From Rhodobacteraceae bacterium HIMB11 (GTDB lineage Bacteria > Pseudomonadota > Alphaproteobacteria > Rhodobacterales > Rhodobacteraceae), in assembly GCA_000472185.1 (NCBI GenBank), contig AVDB01000004.1, forward strand, positions 248,001 to 312,000: a stretch of DNA of 64,000 nucleotides, written 5' to 3'. The notes beneath the pieces are model-generated. The model was given only the letters and a program-made list of their open reading frames with translations. It was not told the DNA's origin and ran no database searches. Positions 37,747 through 46,155 of this stretch are shown here, in pieces. The first letter of the stretch is position 1, and the number at the start of each line of letters is the position of its first letter. The translations under genes were made by a program, and so were the position numbers.

Positions 37747-38321
37747 TGCAATCACTTCGCTCGATAGTTCTGCTGGCTTTTGCAACATTGGCTTCCGCGT
37801 TGCCCGCACAGGAAGCAGCGCAAAATCCCGTGGTGACCGTGGATTTAGAACGTCTGGTCAGTGAAACGCAAATCGGTCAGTATCTGTCGTTTCAAATGAG
37901 CGAAGAGGCGCAACGCCTACAGGCCGATTTTGACGCGATAGAGGCGGAACTGTCGGCCGAGGAAGACGACTTAATCAAGAAACGGGAAACACTGGATCTT
38001 GATGATTTTCGTGTCTTGGCCAAAGCCTTTGACGAAAAGGCCGTGCGCCTAAGACAAGAGCAACAGGCCAAAATCCAAGCTATTACCGAGGAAAGCAGTC
38101 GCAGACGTCAGGATTTGTTGCGCAGCTTTGTTCCTGTGCTGTCCCAAGTGATGCGGGATCGGGGCGCCACGGTATTGCTTGATCGGCGCAGTGTGGTTTT
38201 GGATGACCGTGCCAGTGTCGATATCACGGATGTTGCGATCATGATCATTGATCAAAACACGACCGAAACAGACGCCGCGACAGATCTGGAAACACCTGCA
38301 GAACCTAGCGTTCAGGAATAG
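37746..38321 (+). CDS. skp: OmpH/Skp-family periplasmic chaperone
   Basis: Skp homologues hold unfolded outer membrane proteins for BamA. The 191-residue protein has a signal peptide (MQSLRSIVLLAFATLASALPAQ), then VVTVDLERLVSETQIGQYL and a long charged coiled coil (about residues 55-125, rich in E, Q, R, K), and the conserved GATVLLDRRSVVLDDRASVDITDVAI end. The acidic C-terminal tail (TETDAATDLETPAEPSVQE) is longer than in E. coli. It starts within the bamA stop codon. Confidence 0.9.
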   Translation: MQSLRSIVLLAFATLASALPAQEAAQNPVVTVDLERLVSETQIGQYLSFQMSEEAQRLQADFDAIEAELSAEEDDLIKKRETLDLDDFRVLAKAFDEKAVRLRQEQQAKIQAITEESSRRRQDLLRSFVPVLSQVMRDRGATVLLDRRSVVLDDRASVDITDVAIMIIDQNTTETDAATDLETPAEPSVQE

Positions 38322-38382
38322 GTGGCTTGCCCCATCAATCATCGCTTGCTAGTGAGTGTTAAGAACAAGTTTAGGAATAATC

Positions 38383-38850
38383 ATGAGTGAGCAGTTGCAA
38401 AGCGCAGACATCCAGTTGATCCAACGCATTCTTCCGCACAGATATCCGTTTCTGTTGGTTGATAAGGTTGTCGACATCGATGGAACCACATCAGCGCGTG
38501 GGATCAAAAACGTAACCATGAATGAACCGCATTTTCAGGGACACTTCCCTGGAACGCCCATCATGCCAGGTGTGACAATCGTCGAGGCGATGGCGCAAAC
38601 GGCAGCGGTTATGGTGGGTGTTACGCTGGAACTTGCGGATAAAAACATGCTGATTTACTTCATGGGTATTGATAAGTGTAAATTCCGCCGCAAAGTCATT
38701 CCGGGTGATGTTTTGGAAATGAAGCTGACAACACTTCGCGGCAAGCCGGGCGGCAAAGTTTGGAAATTCTCTGGCATTGCAACGGTAGATGGCGAACTTG
38801 CTGCAGAAGCGGAGTTTTCAGCGATGATGGACCTCAGCCAAGAGAGCTAG
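38383..38850 (+). CDS. fabZ: 3-hydroxyacyl-ACP dehydratase
   Basis: FabZ removes water from 3-hydroxyacyl-ACP in fatty acid synthesis and so competes with LpxA for substrate. The protein has 155 residues from ATG 38383. It has [18 protein letters not shown] and the active-site helix [27 protein letters not shown] at 38356 adds nine residues without support. It is one base from lpxA. Confidence 0.95.
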   Translation: MSEQLQSADIQLIQRILPHRYPFLLVDKVVDIDGTTSARGIKNVTMNEPHFQGHFPGTPIMPGVTIVEAMAQTAAVMVGVTLELADKNMLIYFMGIDKCKFRRKVIPGDVLEMKLTTLRGKPGGKVWKFSGIATVDGELAAEAEFSAMMDLSQES

Positions 38851-38851
38851 A

Positions 38852-39639
38852 ATGAACGACACCAACATTCACCCCAGTTCAGTTATTGAAGAGGGCGCCC
38901 AAATCGGCGCGGGCTGTAAAATTGGCCCTTTTTGCGTTATCGGCCCCGCCGTCGTACTGCACGACAATGTCGAGTTGAAAAGCCATGTGGTCATCACAGG
39001 GCAAACCGAAATTGGATCGGGGAGCGTTGTTTTTCTTTTGCCGTGTTGGGGGAAATTCCGCAGGACAAAAAATTTGGCGGCGAAAAAACCAAACTGATTA
39101 TCGGTGAACGCAACTGCATTCGTGAACATGTCACAATGAACCCCGGTACCGAAGGGGGTGGGGGTGTGACCCGTATTGGAAACGATGGGTTGTTTATGGC
39201 AGGATGCCATGTTGCCCATGATGCGCAGATTGGGAACAATGTTATCTTGGTCAATTCTGCGGCGGTTGCTGGCCACTGTATTCTTGAGGATAACGTGATC
39301 ATCGGCGGACTATCTGGTTTGCATCAGTTCGTTCGCATTGGTCAGGGCGCGATAGTTGGGGCCGTGACAATGGTGACGAATGATGTGATCCCCTATGGTT
39401 TGGTTCAGGCCCCGCGCGGAGAATTGGATGGCCTTAATCTGGTTGGTTTGAAACGTCGCGGTGTGGCACGCGAAGATATCACGGCCTTGCGCGCTGCGTT
39501 CCAAATGCTGGCACAGGGCGAAGGAACGTTCAAAGATCGCGCAACACGGTTGAGCGAAGAAACTGATAGCGATTACGTGCGTACGATTATTGATTTTGTG
39601 TTGACGGAAAGCGACCGTTCTTTCCTAACGCCAAGCTAG
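38852..39639 (+). CDS. lpxA: UDP-GlcNAc acyltransferase, frameshifted
   Basis: LpxA starts lipid A synthesis by acylating UDP-GlcNAc. Frame one (38852 to about 39030) encodes MNDTNIHPSSVIEEGAQIG to GQTEIGSGSVVF; the remainder continues in another frame from FAVLGEIPQDKKFGGEKT through HVAHDAQIGNNVI (catalytic His region) to the C-terminal helices. One missing base in GTTGTTTTTCTTTTG (39025-39039) explains the break, and adding it gives 262 residues, the normal length. All other lipid A genes nearby are intact, so a sequencing or assembly error in a T-rich run is more likely than true loss. Read as given, the gene is broken. Confidence 0.9.
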
Positions 39640-39643
39640 TGTT

Positions 39644-40444
39644 ATGAAACTTGCCATTTTCTCAGGCGCAGGGCAATTGCCAGTGATGATCAAACAGGCG
39701 CATCCAGATGCGCATGTTGTCGGGTTTGAGGGGATGCCAACCGAACTTGCAGATGTCGTGCAACTGCATCGTTTTGAACGCTTGGGCGCATTGTTTGCTG
39801 ATCTGCGGGGTTGCGGTGTGACCCATATTGTTATGGCGGGTGCCATGTCACGCCCCGATTTTGCACCTTATCTGTTGGATGAGTTTACCAAATCGGCATT
39901 GCCTGCCTTGATGGCGGCCATGGCGCAGGGGGATGATCACCTATTGCGCCATCTGATTGCGCTGGTCGAAGGGCAAGGGTTCAACGTTATTGGGGCACAT
40001 TCCTTACTCCCTTTGACACAGTCCGCAGGTGTTTTAGCGGGGCAGGTGCCCGCGGATGCTGCGCGTGATATTGAACGCGCTGATCACGTTTTGAAAACCC
40101 TTTCGCCACTGGATGTGGGGCAGGGGGTTGTTGTTGAAAATGGTTTGGTTTTGGGTATTGAAACCTTGCAAGGGACAGATGCGCTTTTGTCATTTGTGGC
40201 GGCAACGTCGCCGAATTTGCGCGGCCCCGTCGGTGGCGTATTTGTGAAACGCCCAAAGGCGGGTCAGGACCCGCGCGTGGATATGCCAACCATCGGTCCG
40301 AATACGATTGATCAGGTGGCTCAGGCGGGATTGTCGGGAATTGTGATATCCCCCGATGCCTGTGTTGTTGTGGATCTCCATAAGACAATTGAACGGGCAA
40401 ACAGCCAGGGTATTTTCATCGCAGCGGCCGAGGCGGCGCAATGA
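39644..40444 (+). CDS. lpxI: UDP-2,3-diacylglucosamine pyrophosphatase LpxI
   Basis: LpxI hydrolyses UDP-2,3-diacylglucosamine to lipid X; it replaces LpxH in most alphaproteobacteria. The 266-residue protein (DUF1009) begins KLAIFSGAGQLPVMI, has THIVMAGAMSRPDF, and near the C-terminus the acidic active-site region DPRVDMPTIGPNTI and SPDACVVVD. It overlaps lpxB by four bases and follows lpxA by four. Confidence 0.93.
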   Translation: MKLAIFSGAGQLPVMIKQAHPDAHVVGFEGMPTELADVVQLHRFERLGALFADLRGCGVTHIVMAGAMSRPDFAPYLLDEFTKSALPALMAAMAQGDDHLLRHLIALVEGQGFNVIGAHSLLPLTQSAGVLAGQVPADAARDIERADHVLKTLSPLDVGQGVVVENGLVLGIETLQGTDALLSFVAATSPNLRGPVGGVFVKRPKAGQDPRVDMPTIGPNTIDQVAQAGLSGIVISPDACVVVDLHKTIERANSQGIFIAAAEAAQ

Positions 40445-41604
40445 AAATCGCATTAATCGCGGGTGAGGCATCGGGGGATAAACTGGGCGCGGCCCTGATT
40501 GATGGGTTTGACGCGATCCTAGAACAGCCTGCTGATTTCATTGGTGTTGCGGGTCCTCGTATGATGGCACGGGGGATGGACAGCCTGTTTGCGATGCAGG
40601 AATTGTCCGTCATGGGGATTGTCGAAATCCTGAAACAATACCCGCGCTTGAAACGGCGGTTGAATGAAACGGCGGACTATATTATCGCGCAAAATCCAGA
40701 TGTGTTGATCACAATTGATGCCCCTGAATTTTCTCTGCGCTTGGCGAAAATTATTCATGCCAAATCGGATATTCCCACGGTCCATTATGTGGCACCCACC
40801 GTTTGGGCATGGCGCCCAAAACGCGCAGACAAGATGGCGCAGTTCATTAATCATGTTTTGGCGCTCTTTCCGTTTGAACCGCCCTTGATGCAGCGCGCTG
40901 GCATGTCCTGTGATTTTGTGGGACATCCCGTTGTCACCGACCCGATCGCCACAGATGAGGAAGCGGCGGCATTTCGCGATGAATTCGGGATTGGGGATGC
41001 GCCACTCGCGCTGATCTTGCCTGGATCGCGCAACAGTGAAGTCTCAAAACTCATGGCCCCATTTGGGGAAACGCTGGCCTTGGCGTGTCAAACGATGCCC
41101 GATTTGCAATGCGTTCTGCCTGCCGCGCTGCATGTTGTTGGCGCCGTGCAACAGGCGGTTCAAAATTGGCCTGTCCGTCCCATAGTCTTGGATCACCGAG
41201 AGTTGGGGGAAACCACATATGAAGTGGCCAAACGCGCAGCCTTTCGCGCGGCGGATGTGGCCTTGGCGGCCTCTGGAACGGTCTCGCTTGAATTGGCGGC
41301 AAACGATACGCCCATGGTCATTGCCTATGATATGGGATGGCTGTCCCGCCAGATCATTGGACGCATGTTGATTACGGATACAGTGACATTGGTAAATTTG
41401 GTGACAGATACCCGTGTCATTCCCGAATTCATTGGCAAAAACTGTCGCGCCGATCTGGTTGCGACCGCGCTTCTTGAAACCCTAAATGCGCCACAGGGGC
41501 AATTAGGGGCCTTGAACGATACGATGGATAAGCTGGGCAGGGGGGCACCATCACCTGGGACACAGGCGGCTGGATCCGTGCTCAGGTTTTTGAACGGGGC
41601 CTAG
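40441..41604 (+). CDS. lpxB: Lipid A disaccharide synthase
   Basis: LpxB, a GT19 glycosyltransferase, joins lipid X and UDP-diacylglucosamine. The 387-residue protein opens with IALIAGEASGDKLGAALI, has VAPTVWAWRPKRADKM, FVGHPVVTDP, LPGSRNSEVSKLMAPF and AASGTVSLELA. Length is normal. Its TAG stop shares the palindrome CTAG (41601-41604) with the stop of the convergent gene. Confidence 0.96.
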   Translation: MKIALIAGEASGDKLGAALIDGFDAILEQPADFIGVAGPRMMARGMDSLFAMQELSVMGIVEILKQYPRLKRRLNETADYIIAQNPDVLITIDAPEFSLRLAKIIHAKSDIPTVHYVAPTVWAWRPKRADKMAQFINHVLALFPFEPPLMQRAGMSCDFVGHPVVTDPIATDEEAAAFRDEFGIGDAPLALILPGSRNSEVSKLMAPFGETLALACQTMPDLQCVLPAALHVVGAVQQAVQNWPVRPIVLDHRELGETTYEVAKRAAFRAADVALAASGTVSLELAANDTPMVIAYDMGWLSRQIIGRMLITDTVTLVNLVTDTRVIPEFIGKNCRADLVATALLETLNAPQGQLGALNDTMDKLGRGAPSPGTQAAGSVLRFLNGA

Positions 41605-42158
41605 CGCGCAGGCAAGGCTTCATAGCTTTTGGTGAACCCTGCCAGTGACATTGGGAAGGTGATCGCCTGTTCGGGTTGTTGGATATGCGTAATCGACAGG
41701 ATTGCACGATCCCCAGCCTTCATCAAATCGACGTCCTCTTGTGAAAATCCTATACGGGCAATACAGCCGATTTTATTGCAAAACGTATAAGGGTATTGTT
41801 TTGCACTGCTTTCGGAATAGCGAATGACCAGTGGCGTGGTCAAAAGTGTTTCAAGTGGGACTGTAATATCGGCCCCCGCGACAGCGGCTGGATTCGATTG
41901 CACCCGAAACAGCGAAATTTCAGCAATGGGTGAATTATCCTCGGTCAGGATCAATTGCGTCATATTACAGGGATCGTTTCCAGTTTCCGTCACAACACAA
42001 CGAACCGCCCAATCTCCATTTTCCGTACGAATATAGGGTTCGCCAATATTTGCCTTTGGCAAGAGCGGTTGACCCAATGAAAGCTGAGAGGCCTCTTGCG
42101 CATATGCGCTGCTGGCAAGTATTGTGGCGACAACCAAAGGTTTAACAATATATTGCAC
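41601..42158 (-). CDS. IalB-family periplasmic protein
   Basis: The protein belongs to the invasion-associated locus B family, named from Bartonella but widespread in free-living alphaproteobacteria with unknown function. From GTG 42158 (AGAGGG ribosome binding site, signal MQYIVKPLVVATILASSAYA) it has 185 residues. Conserved traits are the GDWAVRCV region, CNMTQLIL, and CNKIGCIARIGF, with four cysteines that probably form two disulfides. The longer frame to 42230 lacks a signal peptide at its start. It is probably periplasmic. Confidence 0.8.
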   Translation of the reverse strand: MQYIVKPLVVATILASSAYAQEASQLSLGQPLLPKANIGEPYIRTENGDWAVRCVVTETGNDPCNMTQLILTEDNSPIAEISLFRVQSNPAAVAGADITVPLETLLTTPLVIRYSESSAKQYPYTFCNKIGCIARIGFSQEDVDLMKAGDRAILSITHIQQPEQAITFPMSLAGFTKSYEALPAR

Positions 42159-42282
42159 GACGACCCTCTTTTGCAAAAAAAATTTTGGCACACGTTGCCC
42201 TGAAACGCATCTGGTTACAACTGGATTCACAACATTTGGCGGAAATTCACAACATGTACTTGAAGATCATGGTGTAACACCC

Positions 42283-42356
42283 TGAAACAAAAAGAGGTTT
42301 GCAAAAGCAAACCCCCCATTTTTGTTTTCTCTCCCCGTCGGACTGGCCGACTGACA
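42283..42356 (-). ncRNA. Candidate small RNA with intrinsic terminator
   Basis: On the minus strand a weak promoter (TTGACC 42391-42386, 17 bases, TAGCGT 42368-42363) is followed by about 70 bases containing a small GTCGG/CCGAC hairpin (42337-42351) and a terminator, GGTTTGC (42313-42307) with GCAAACC (42302-42296), then TCTTTTTG. The region lies in the 428-base gap between the IalB-like gene and the DUF853 pseudogene and has no convincing reading frame. It might also be a leader of the IalB-like gene. No known RNA family was recognised. Confidence 0.35.
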
Positions 42357-42450
42357 AATCTGACGCTACGAAACAATTTTATGTCGGTCAACAGTTAAAA
42401 TGACCAATTTGAAAAATATTTAAAGTTCAATTTCCGTTTGCAAAACCAAA

Positions 42451-42474
42451 GAAAAAAGATCGCGCCAAGGCGCG
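42451..42474 (-). terminator. Hairpin with U-run, minus strand
   Basis: CGCGC/GCGCG (42461-42465 with 42470-42474) closes a short loop and is followed on the minus strand by ATCTTTTTTC. No gene ends here on that strand, so it may stop antisense transcription from the pseudogene that begins at 42587. Confidence 0.45.
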
Positions 42475-42586
42475 GCCAGTTAAGAGGGACGTCATGCCAA
42501 TTAGAAAAACATGATCGAACATGCGTCATAGACTGGCACAAAGCTCTTGACGATGTATTCAAGGCACGTCGGAACGGAGAATATGG

Positions 42587-44121
42587 ATGCAAGAAACGAT
42601 CTTTATCGGGTGCGGTGGAGAGGGCCATGCCACGCCGCAATCACTCAAACTGAAATATGCAGACCGACATCGTTTGATTGCGGAGGCAACGGGGACTGGG
42701 AAAACCGTAACCTTGCAAATTATGGCAGAGGAATTTTCGGCCGCAGGCGTTCCTGTGTCTCTGTCCGATATGAAAAGTGACCTGGCCGGTTTGGCAAAAT
42801 CGGGCAGGGCAGATTTCAAACTGCATGATGCATTCACATCGCGGTCCGCAAAGATTGGGTTTCATGATTATTCCTATTCTGATTTCCCCGTGGTCTTGTG
42901 GGATTTGTTTGGGGCACAGGGTCATCCTGTGCGCACAACGGTTGCGGAAATGGGAACCCTGTTGCTGTCTGACCTGTTGGAATTAACCGAGGCGCAAGAG
43001 GGCATTTTGAACATTGCCTTCGGTATCGCAGATGAACAGGGCTATCCCCTCTTGGATCTTAAGTATTTGCAATTTGTTCTTGTCTGGCTTGGGGAAAATC
43101 GTGCGGATGTGTCCTTGCGGTATGGGAATATTTCCGAGGCCTCAATCGGGGCAATCCAACGACGTTTGATGGATTTGGAAAATCAGGGGGCCACGCATCT
43201 GTTTGGGGAGCCTGCGCTGGAACTTTCTGATTTGATGCCGGTGGACAAACAGGGGCGGGGCCATATCAACATTTTGGCCGCTAACAAATTAATGGCCAGC
43301 ATACGCCTTTATGCCTCGTTTTTATTGTGGCTGTTATCAGAGTTGTTTGAAACTTTGCTCGAGGTGGGGGACCCAGATAAGCCCAAGCTTGTCTTCTTTT
43401 TTGATGAGGCGCATTTGTTGTTTGATCATGCGTCAAAACCATTGGTGGATAAGGTGGAACAGGTTGCGCGTTTGATCCGATCCAAGGGGGTGGGGGTTTA
43501 TTTTGTTACCCAAAACCCTGCGGATGTCCCTGAGGATATTTTGGGCCAATTGGGCAATCGTGTGCAACATGCCCCGCGCGCCTATACGGCCAAGGATCAG
43601 TGCGCCTTGCGCCTGGCGGCGGAAACCTATCGCGATAATCCACGCTTTAACACACAAGACGCCATTTTACAGGTGGGTGTGGGCGAGGCGGTGACGTCGT
43701 TCCTAGAAAAAAGGGGTGCTCGGAGCTGTTAAACGCACCTTGATCCGCCCGCCGTCCAGTCAATTGGGCCCAATCACGCCTGAAGAACGGCAGGGGGTTG
43801 TGAAATCTTCACCCCTATTTTGAAAATACGAAACCCCGATTGATCGCAGATCGGCCTATGAAATCCTAGGCGAACAGGCCAAGGCCGCCGCAGCCGGGGC
43901 CGCAACGGAGGAGGTGAAAAGCGATCTTGCAGACGATCCAATGCGACGGGAATTTGCAACCGCGCGACGGTACTCAGGCACGCGCGTGGAACGTTCGTGC
44001 CGTGATCGGGGTCGAAGATGTGGGATCGGCACTGGGTCAAGCTCTGGTTAAAGAGATATAGGGCACAACGGGCCGCCGCATTATTCGCGGGGTGCTGGGC
44101 GGGTTTTTTAAGGGACGCTGA
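42587..44121 (+). pseudogene. DUF853 (YjgR/HerA-like) ATPase, decayed C-terminus
   Basis: The first 381 codons read as a HerA/FtsK-like ATPase: Walker A EATGTGKT near residue 35, SDMKSDLAGLAKSG, Walker B LVFFFDEAHLLFDH and VYFVTQNPADVPEDILGQLGNRVQHA. The frame breaks in the A6G4 run at 43705-43716 and stops at 43732. The protein continues in another frame (VKRTLIRPPSSQLGPIT), meets a TGA at 43821 where KYETPIDR follows, goes on to ARRYSG, shifts again, and ends with GRRIIRGVLGGFFKGR (stop 44121). Several independent lesions show true decay rather than one read error. The original protein would have been about 510 residues. Confidence 0.82.
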
Positions 44122-44239
44122 TGCACCTGCCCAGATACACGGGATGAAACGCGGGGCGTGCCGTCCCGCAAATTAACCGCCCGTGACCCGTGCAACGCCG
44201 CGCGTCACTGCTCTTTATCTATGAACAAAGCAATTTGAT

Positions 44240-45115
44240 TTATTCAGCGGCACCGCGTTTTTCAAACCTTGGCAGCATGGCGGAAAAATCGCGTCCTGTG
44301 CCGTCTTCGTCTTCAACAAATGTGCGGTATAGTTCGGTTGCAGCTTTGCCCAATGGGGTATCTGCATCGGCGGAACTTGCGGCCTGTTGGCTTAGGCGCA
44401 GGTCTTTTAGCATAAGATCGGCGGCAAACCCAGGCTGATAATCATTATCCGCAGGTGACGTTGGGCCAACACCCGGGGCAGGACAATAGGCGTTCATGGT
44501 CCAGCTGTATCCAGAAGAGGTTGAGACGACATCAAACATTGCCTGACGGTCCAGACCCAATTTGTCGGCCAGCGCAAATGCCTCGCACGTGCCGATCATG
44601 GTAATACCAAGGATCATGTTGTTACAAATCTTGGCCGCCTGACCATTGCCTGATGGGCCACAATGCACTGCCTTTTGCCCCATCACATCGAATAGGGGGC
44701 TTGCAATGTCGAATGCGGCATCGCTCCCTCCCACCATGAATGTCAGTGTGCCTGCTGCAGCACCGCCAATGCCGCCTGATACAGGGGCGTCCAAGGCCAT
44801 AACATCACGCTCGGCGGCCTGTTCTGCGACGGCGCGTGCGCTGTCCACATCGACGGTGGAACAATCCAACAAAACCGACCCTGCAGACATCGCGGGGATC
44901 ACGTCAGCCGCCACGGCACGCAGGATTGCACCATTAGGCAGCATGGTGATCACAACATCTGCACCACGCGCCGCCGCGATTGCGGTTGCGGCGATCGTCG
45001 CCCCCTCAACAGTGATTGCAGCGGTGTCAAACCCGATCACTTCATGACCGGCCGTTGCCAAATTTTTCGCCATTGGGGCACCCATATTGCCCAAACCAAT
45101 GAAACCGATTTTCAT
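44240..45115 (-). CDS. mmsB: 3-hydroxyisobutyrate dehydrogenase
   Basis: MmsB oxidises 3-hydroxyisobutyrate to methylmalonate semialdehyde in valine breakdown. The 291-residue protein has the NAD site KIGFIGLGNMGAPMAKNL, DAPVSGGIGGAAAGTLTFMVGG, and the catalytic lysine region GNGQAAKICNNMILG. It is the last gene of the valine operon and overlaps the hydrolase gene by four bases (ATGA). Confidence 0.93.
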   Translation of the reverse strand: MKIGFIGLGNMGAPMAKNLATAGHEVIGFDTAAITVEGATIAATAIAAARGADVVITMLPNGAILRAVAADVIPAMSAGSVLLDCSTVDVDSARAVAEQAAERDVMALDAPVSGGIGGAAAGTLTFMVGGSDAAFDIASPLFDVMGQKAVHCGPSGNGQAAKICNNMILGITMIGTCEAFALADKLGLDRQAMFDVVSTSSGYSWTMNAYCPAPGVGPTSPADNDYQPGFAADLMLKDLRLSQQAASSADADTPLGKAATELYRTFVEDEDGTGRDFSAMLPRFEKRGAAE

Positions 45116-46155
45116 GATTGTTCTCCTGTCAGATTAAGCTCCATGTCCCCCAGTGGTGCGCGCATGTGATCCACGATCTCTTGGGGGACTGCACCTAACG
45201 CGTGTTTCCAATGGGGGTTTTTGTCTTTGTCGATGATTGCGGCGCGAATGCCTTCTGCGAAATCGCCAAATTCAATGGCGCGTGCGGTGAAACGGTATTC
45301 CTGCACCAAGGCTTCGGCCACCGTGGCCTTGCTTTCACGCAGGCTGCGGATCATGTCCAGCGTTACGGCCATGGCAAGCGGGGAATTGCGCCCAATCGCC
45401 TTTACTGCCCGTGCGGCAAAGGGGGCCGTGCTGTTTTCGGCGGCTGCTAAAATATCGCACACGCGTGCGCCGGAAAAGACGGCGTTTATCTCGGCCAATG
45501 CGCCTTTCAAAGCACTGTCAGGGGTATCTGCATAAAAGGGCGCAAGGGCATCAATCCCATTTTCCTGCAAGGCGATTTTCGCATCTTCCCACTGATCCTG
45601 TGGGATGAAATGATCGGCAAAACCTACATAAATGGCATCACCTGTGTTCATGCGAGTTGCGGTGGTGCCCAGATATTCACCCAAATGCCCCGGTGCCGCC
45701 GCCAAAAGCGCGGAACCACCCACATCAGGCACCAAACCAATCCCAACCTCTGGCATTGCGATTTGGGATGTTTCCCCCACGATACGGTGTGATCCATGAC
45801 AGGACACACCAACACCGCCGCCCATCACAAAGCCTTGCATAAAGGCGACATAGGGTTTGGGGTAGGTGTCGATCAAGGCGTTTAGGCGATATTCATCGGC
45901 CCAAAATTTCTGTCCAAACGCATAATCCTGACGCCGGGCTGATGCATAAAGGTCCGCAATGTCGCCGCCTGCGCAAAACGCCTTGTCCCCCGCGGCATCA
46001 ATGATGATCAGCTCAACCGATGGATCATCGCGCCATGTGCGCAATTGCACCTCGATATCGATGCACATTTGATAGGTCAGGGCATTCAATGCCGTGGGAC
46101 GATTTAGGGTGATGCACCCTGCGCGTCCCTTTTGGGCAAGGAGTAGATCGCTCAT
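45112..46155 (-). CDS. 3-hydroxyisobutyryl-CoA hydrolase
   Basis: This crotonase-fold enzyme (347 residues) frees 3-hydroxyisobutyrate from CoA. It is the HIBCH type rather than a hydratase, by length and by CAGGDIADLY, KPYVAFMQGFVMGGGVGVS, ETSQIAMPEVGIGLVPDVGG, and the C-terminal KDKNPHWKHAL. ATG 46155 overlaps the upstream stop (TGATG); a GTG one codon earlier is possible. Position between the acyl-CoA dehydrogenase and mmsB supports the valine pathway role. Confidence 0.9.
   Translation of the reverse strand: MSDLLLAQKGRAGCITLNRPTALNALTYQMCIDIEVQLRTWRDDPSVELIIIDAAGDKAFCAGGDIADLYASARRQDYAFGQKFWADEYRLNALIDTYPKPYVAFMQGFVMGGGVGVSCHGSHRIVGETSQIAMPEVGIGLVPDVGGSALLAAAPGHLGEYLGTTATRMNTGDAIYVGFADHFIPQDQWEDAKIALQENGIDALAPFYADTPDSALKGALAEINAVFSGARVCDILAAAENSTAPFAARAVKAIGRNSPLAMAVTLDMIRSLRESKATVAEALVQEYRFTARAIEFGDFAEGIRAAIIDKDKNPHWKHALGAVPQEIVDHMRAPLGDMELNLTGEQS

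Noticed and set aside
39025-39039. Programmed -1 frameshift in lpxA
   Set aside because: The needed direction fits, but the codons do not form an X-XXY-YYZ heptamer and no downstream pseudoknot is apparent; an error or mutation is simpler.
44122-44239. Third, degenerate copy of the intergenic repeat (TTAACCGCCCGTGAC near 44175)
   Set aside because: Only a short block resembles the third part of the element, and neither hairpin is present.
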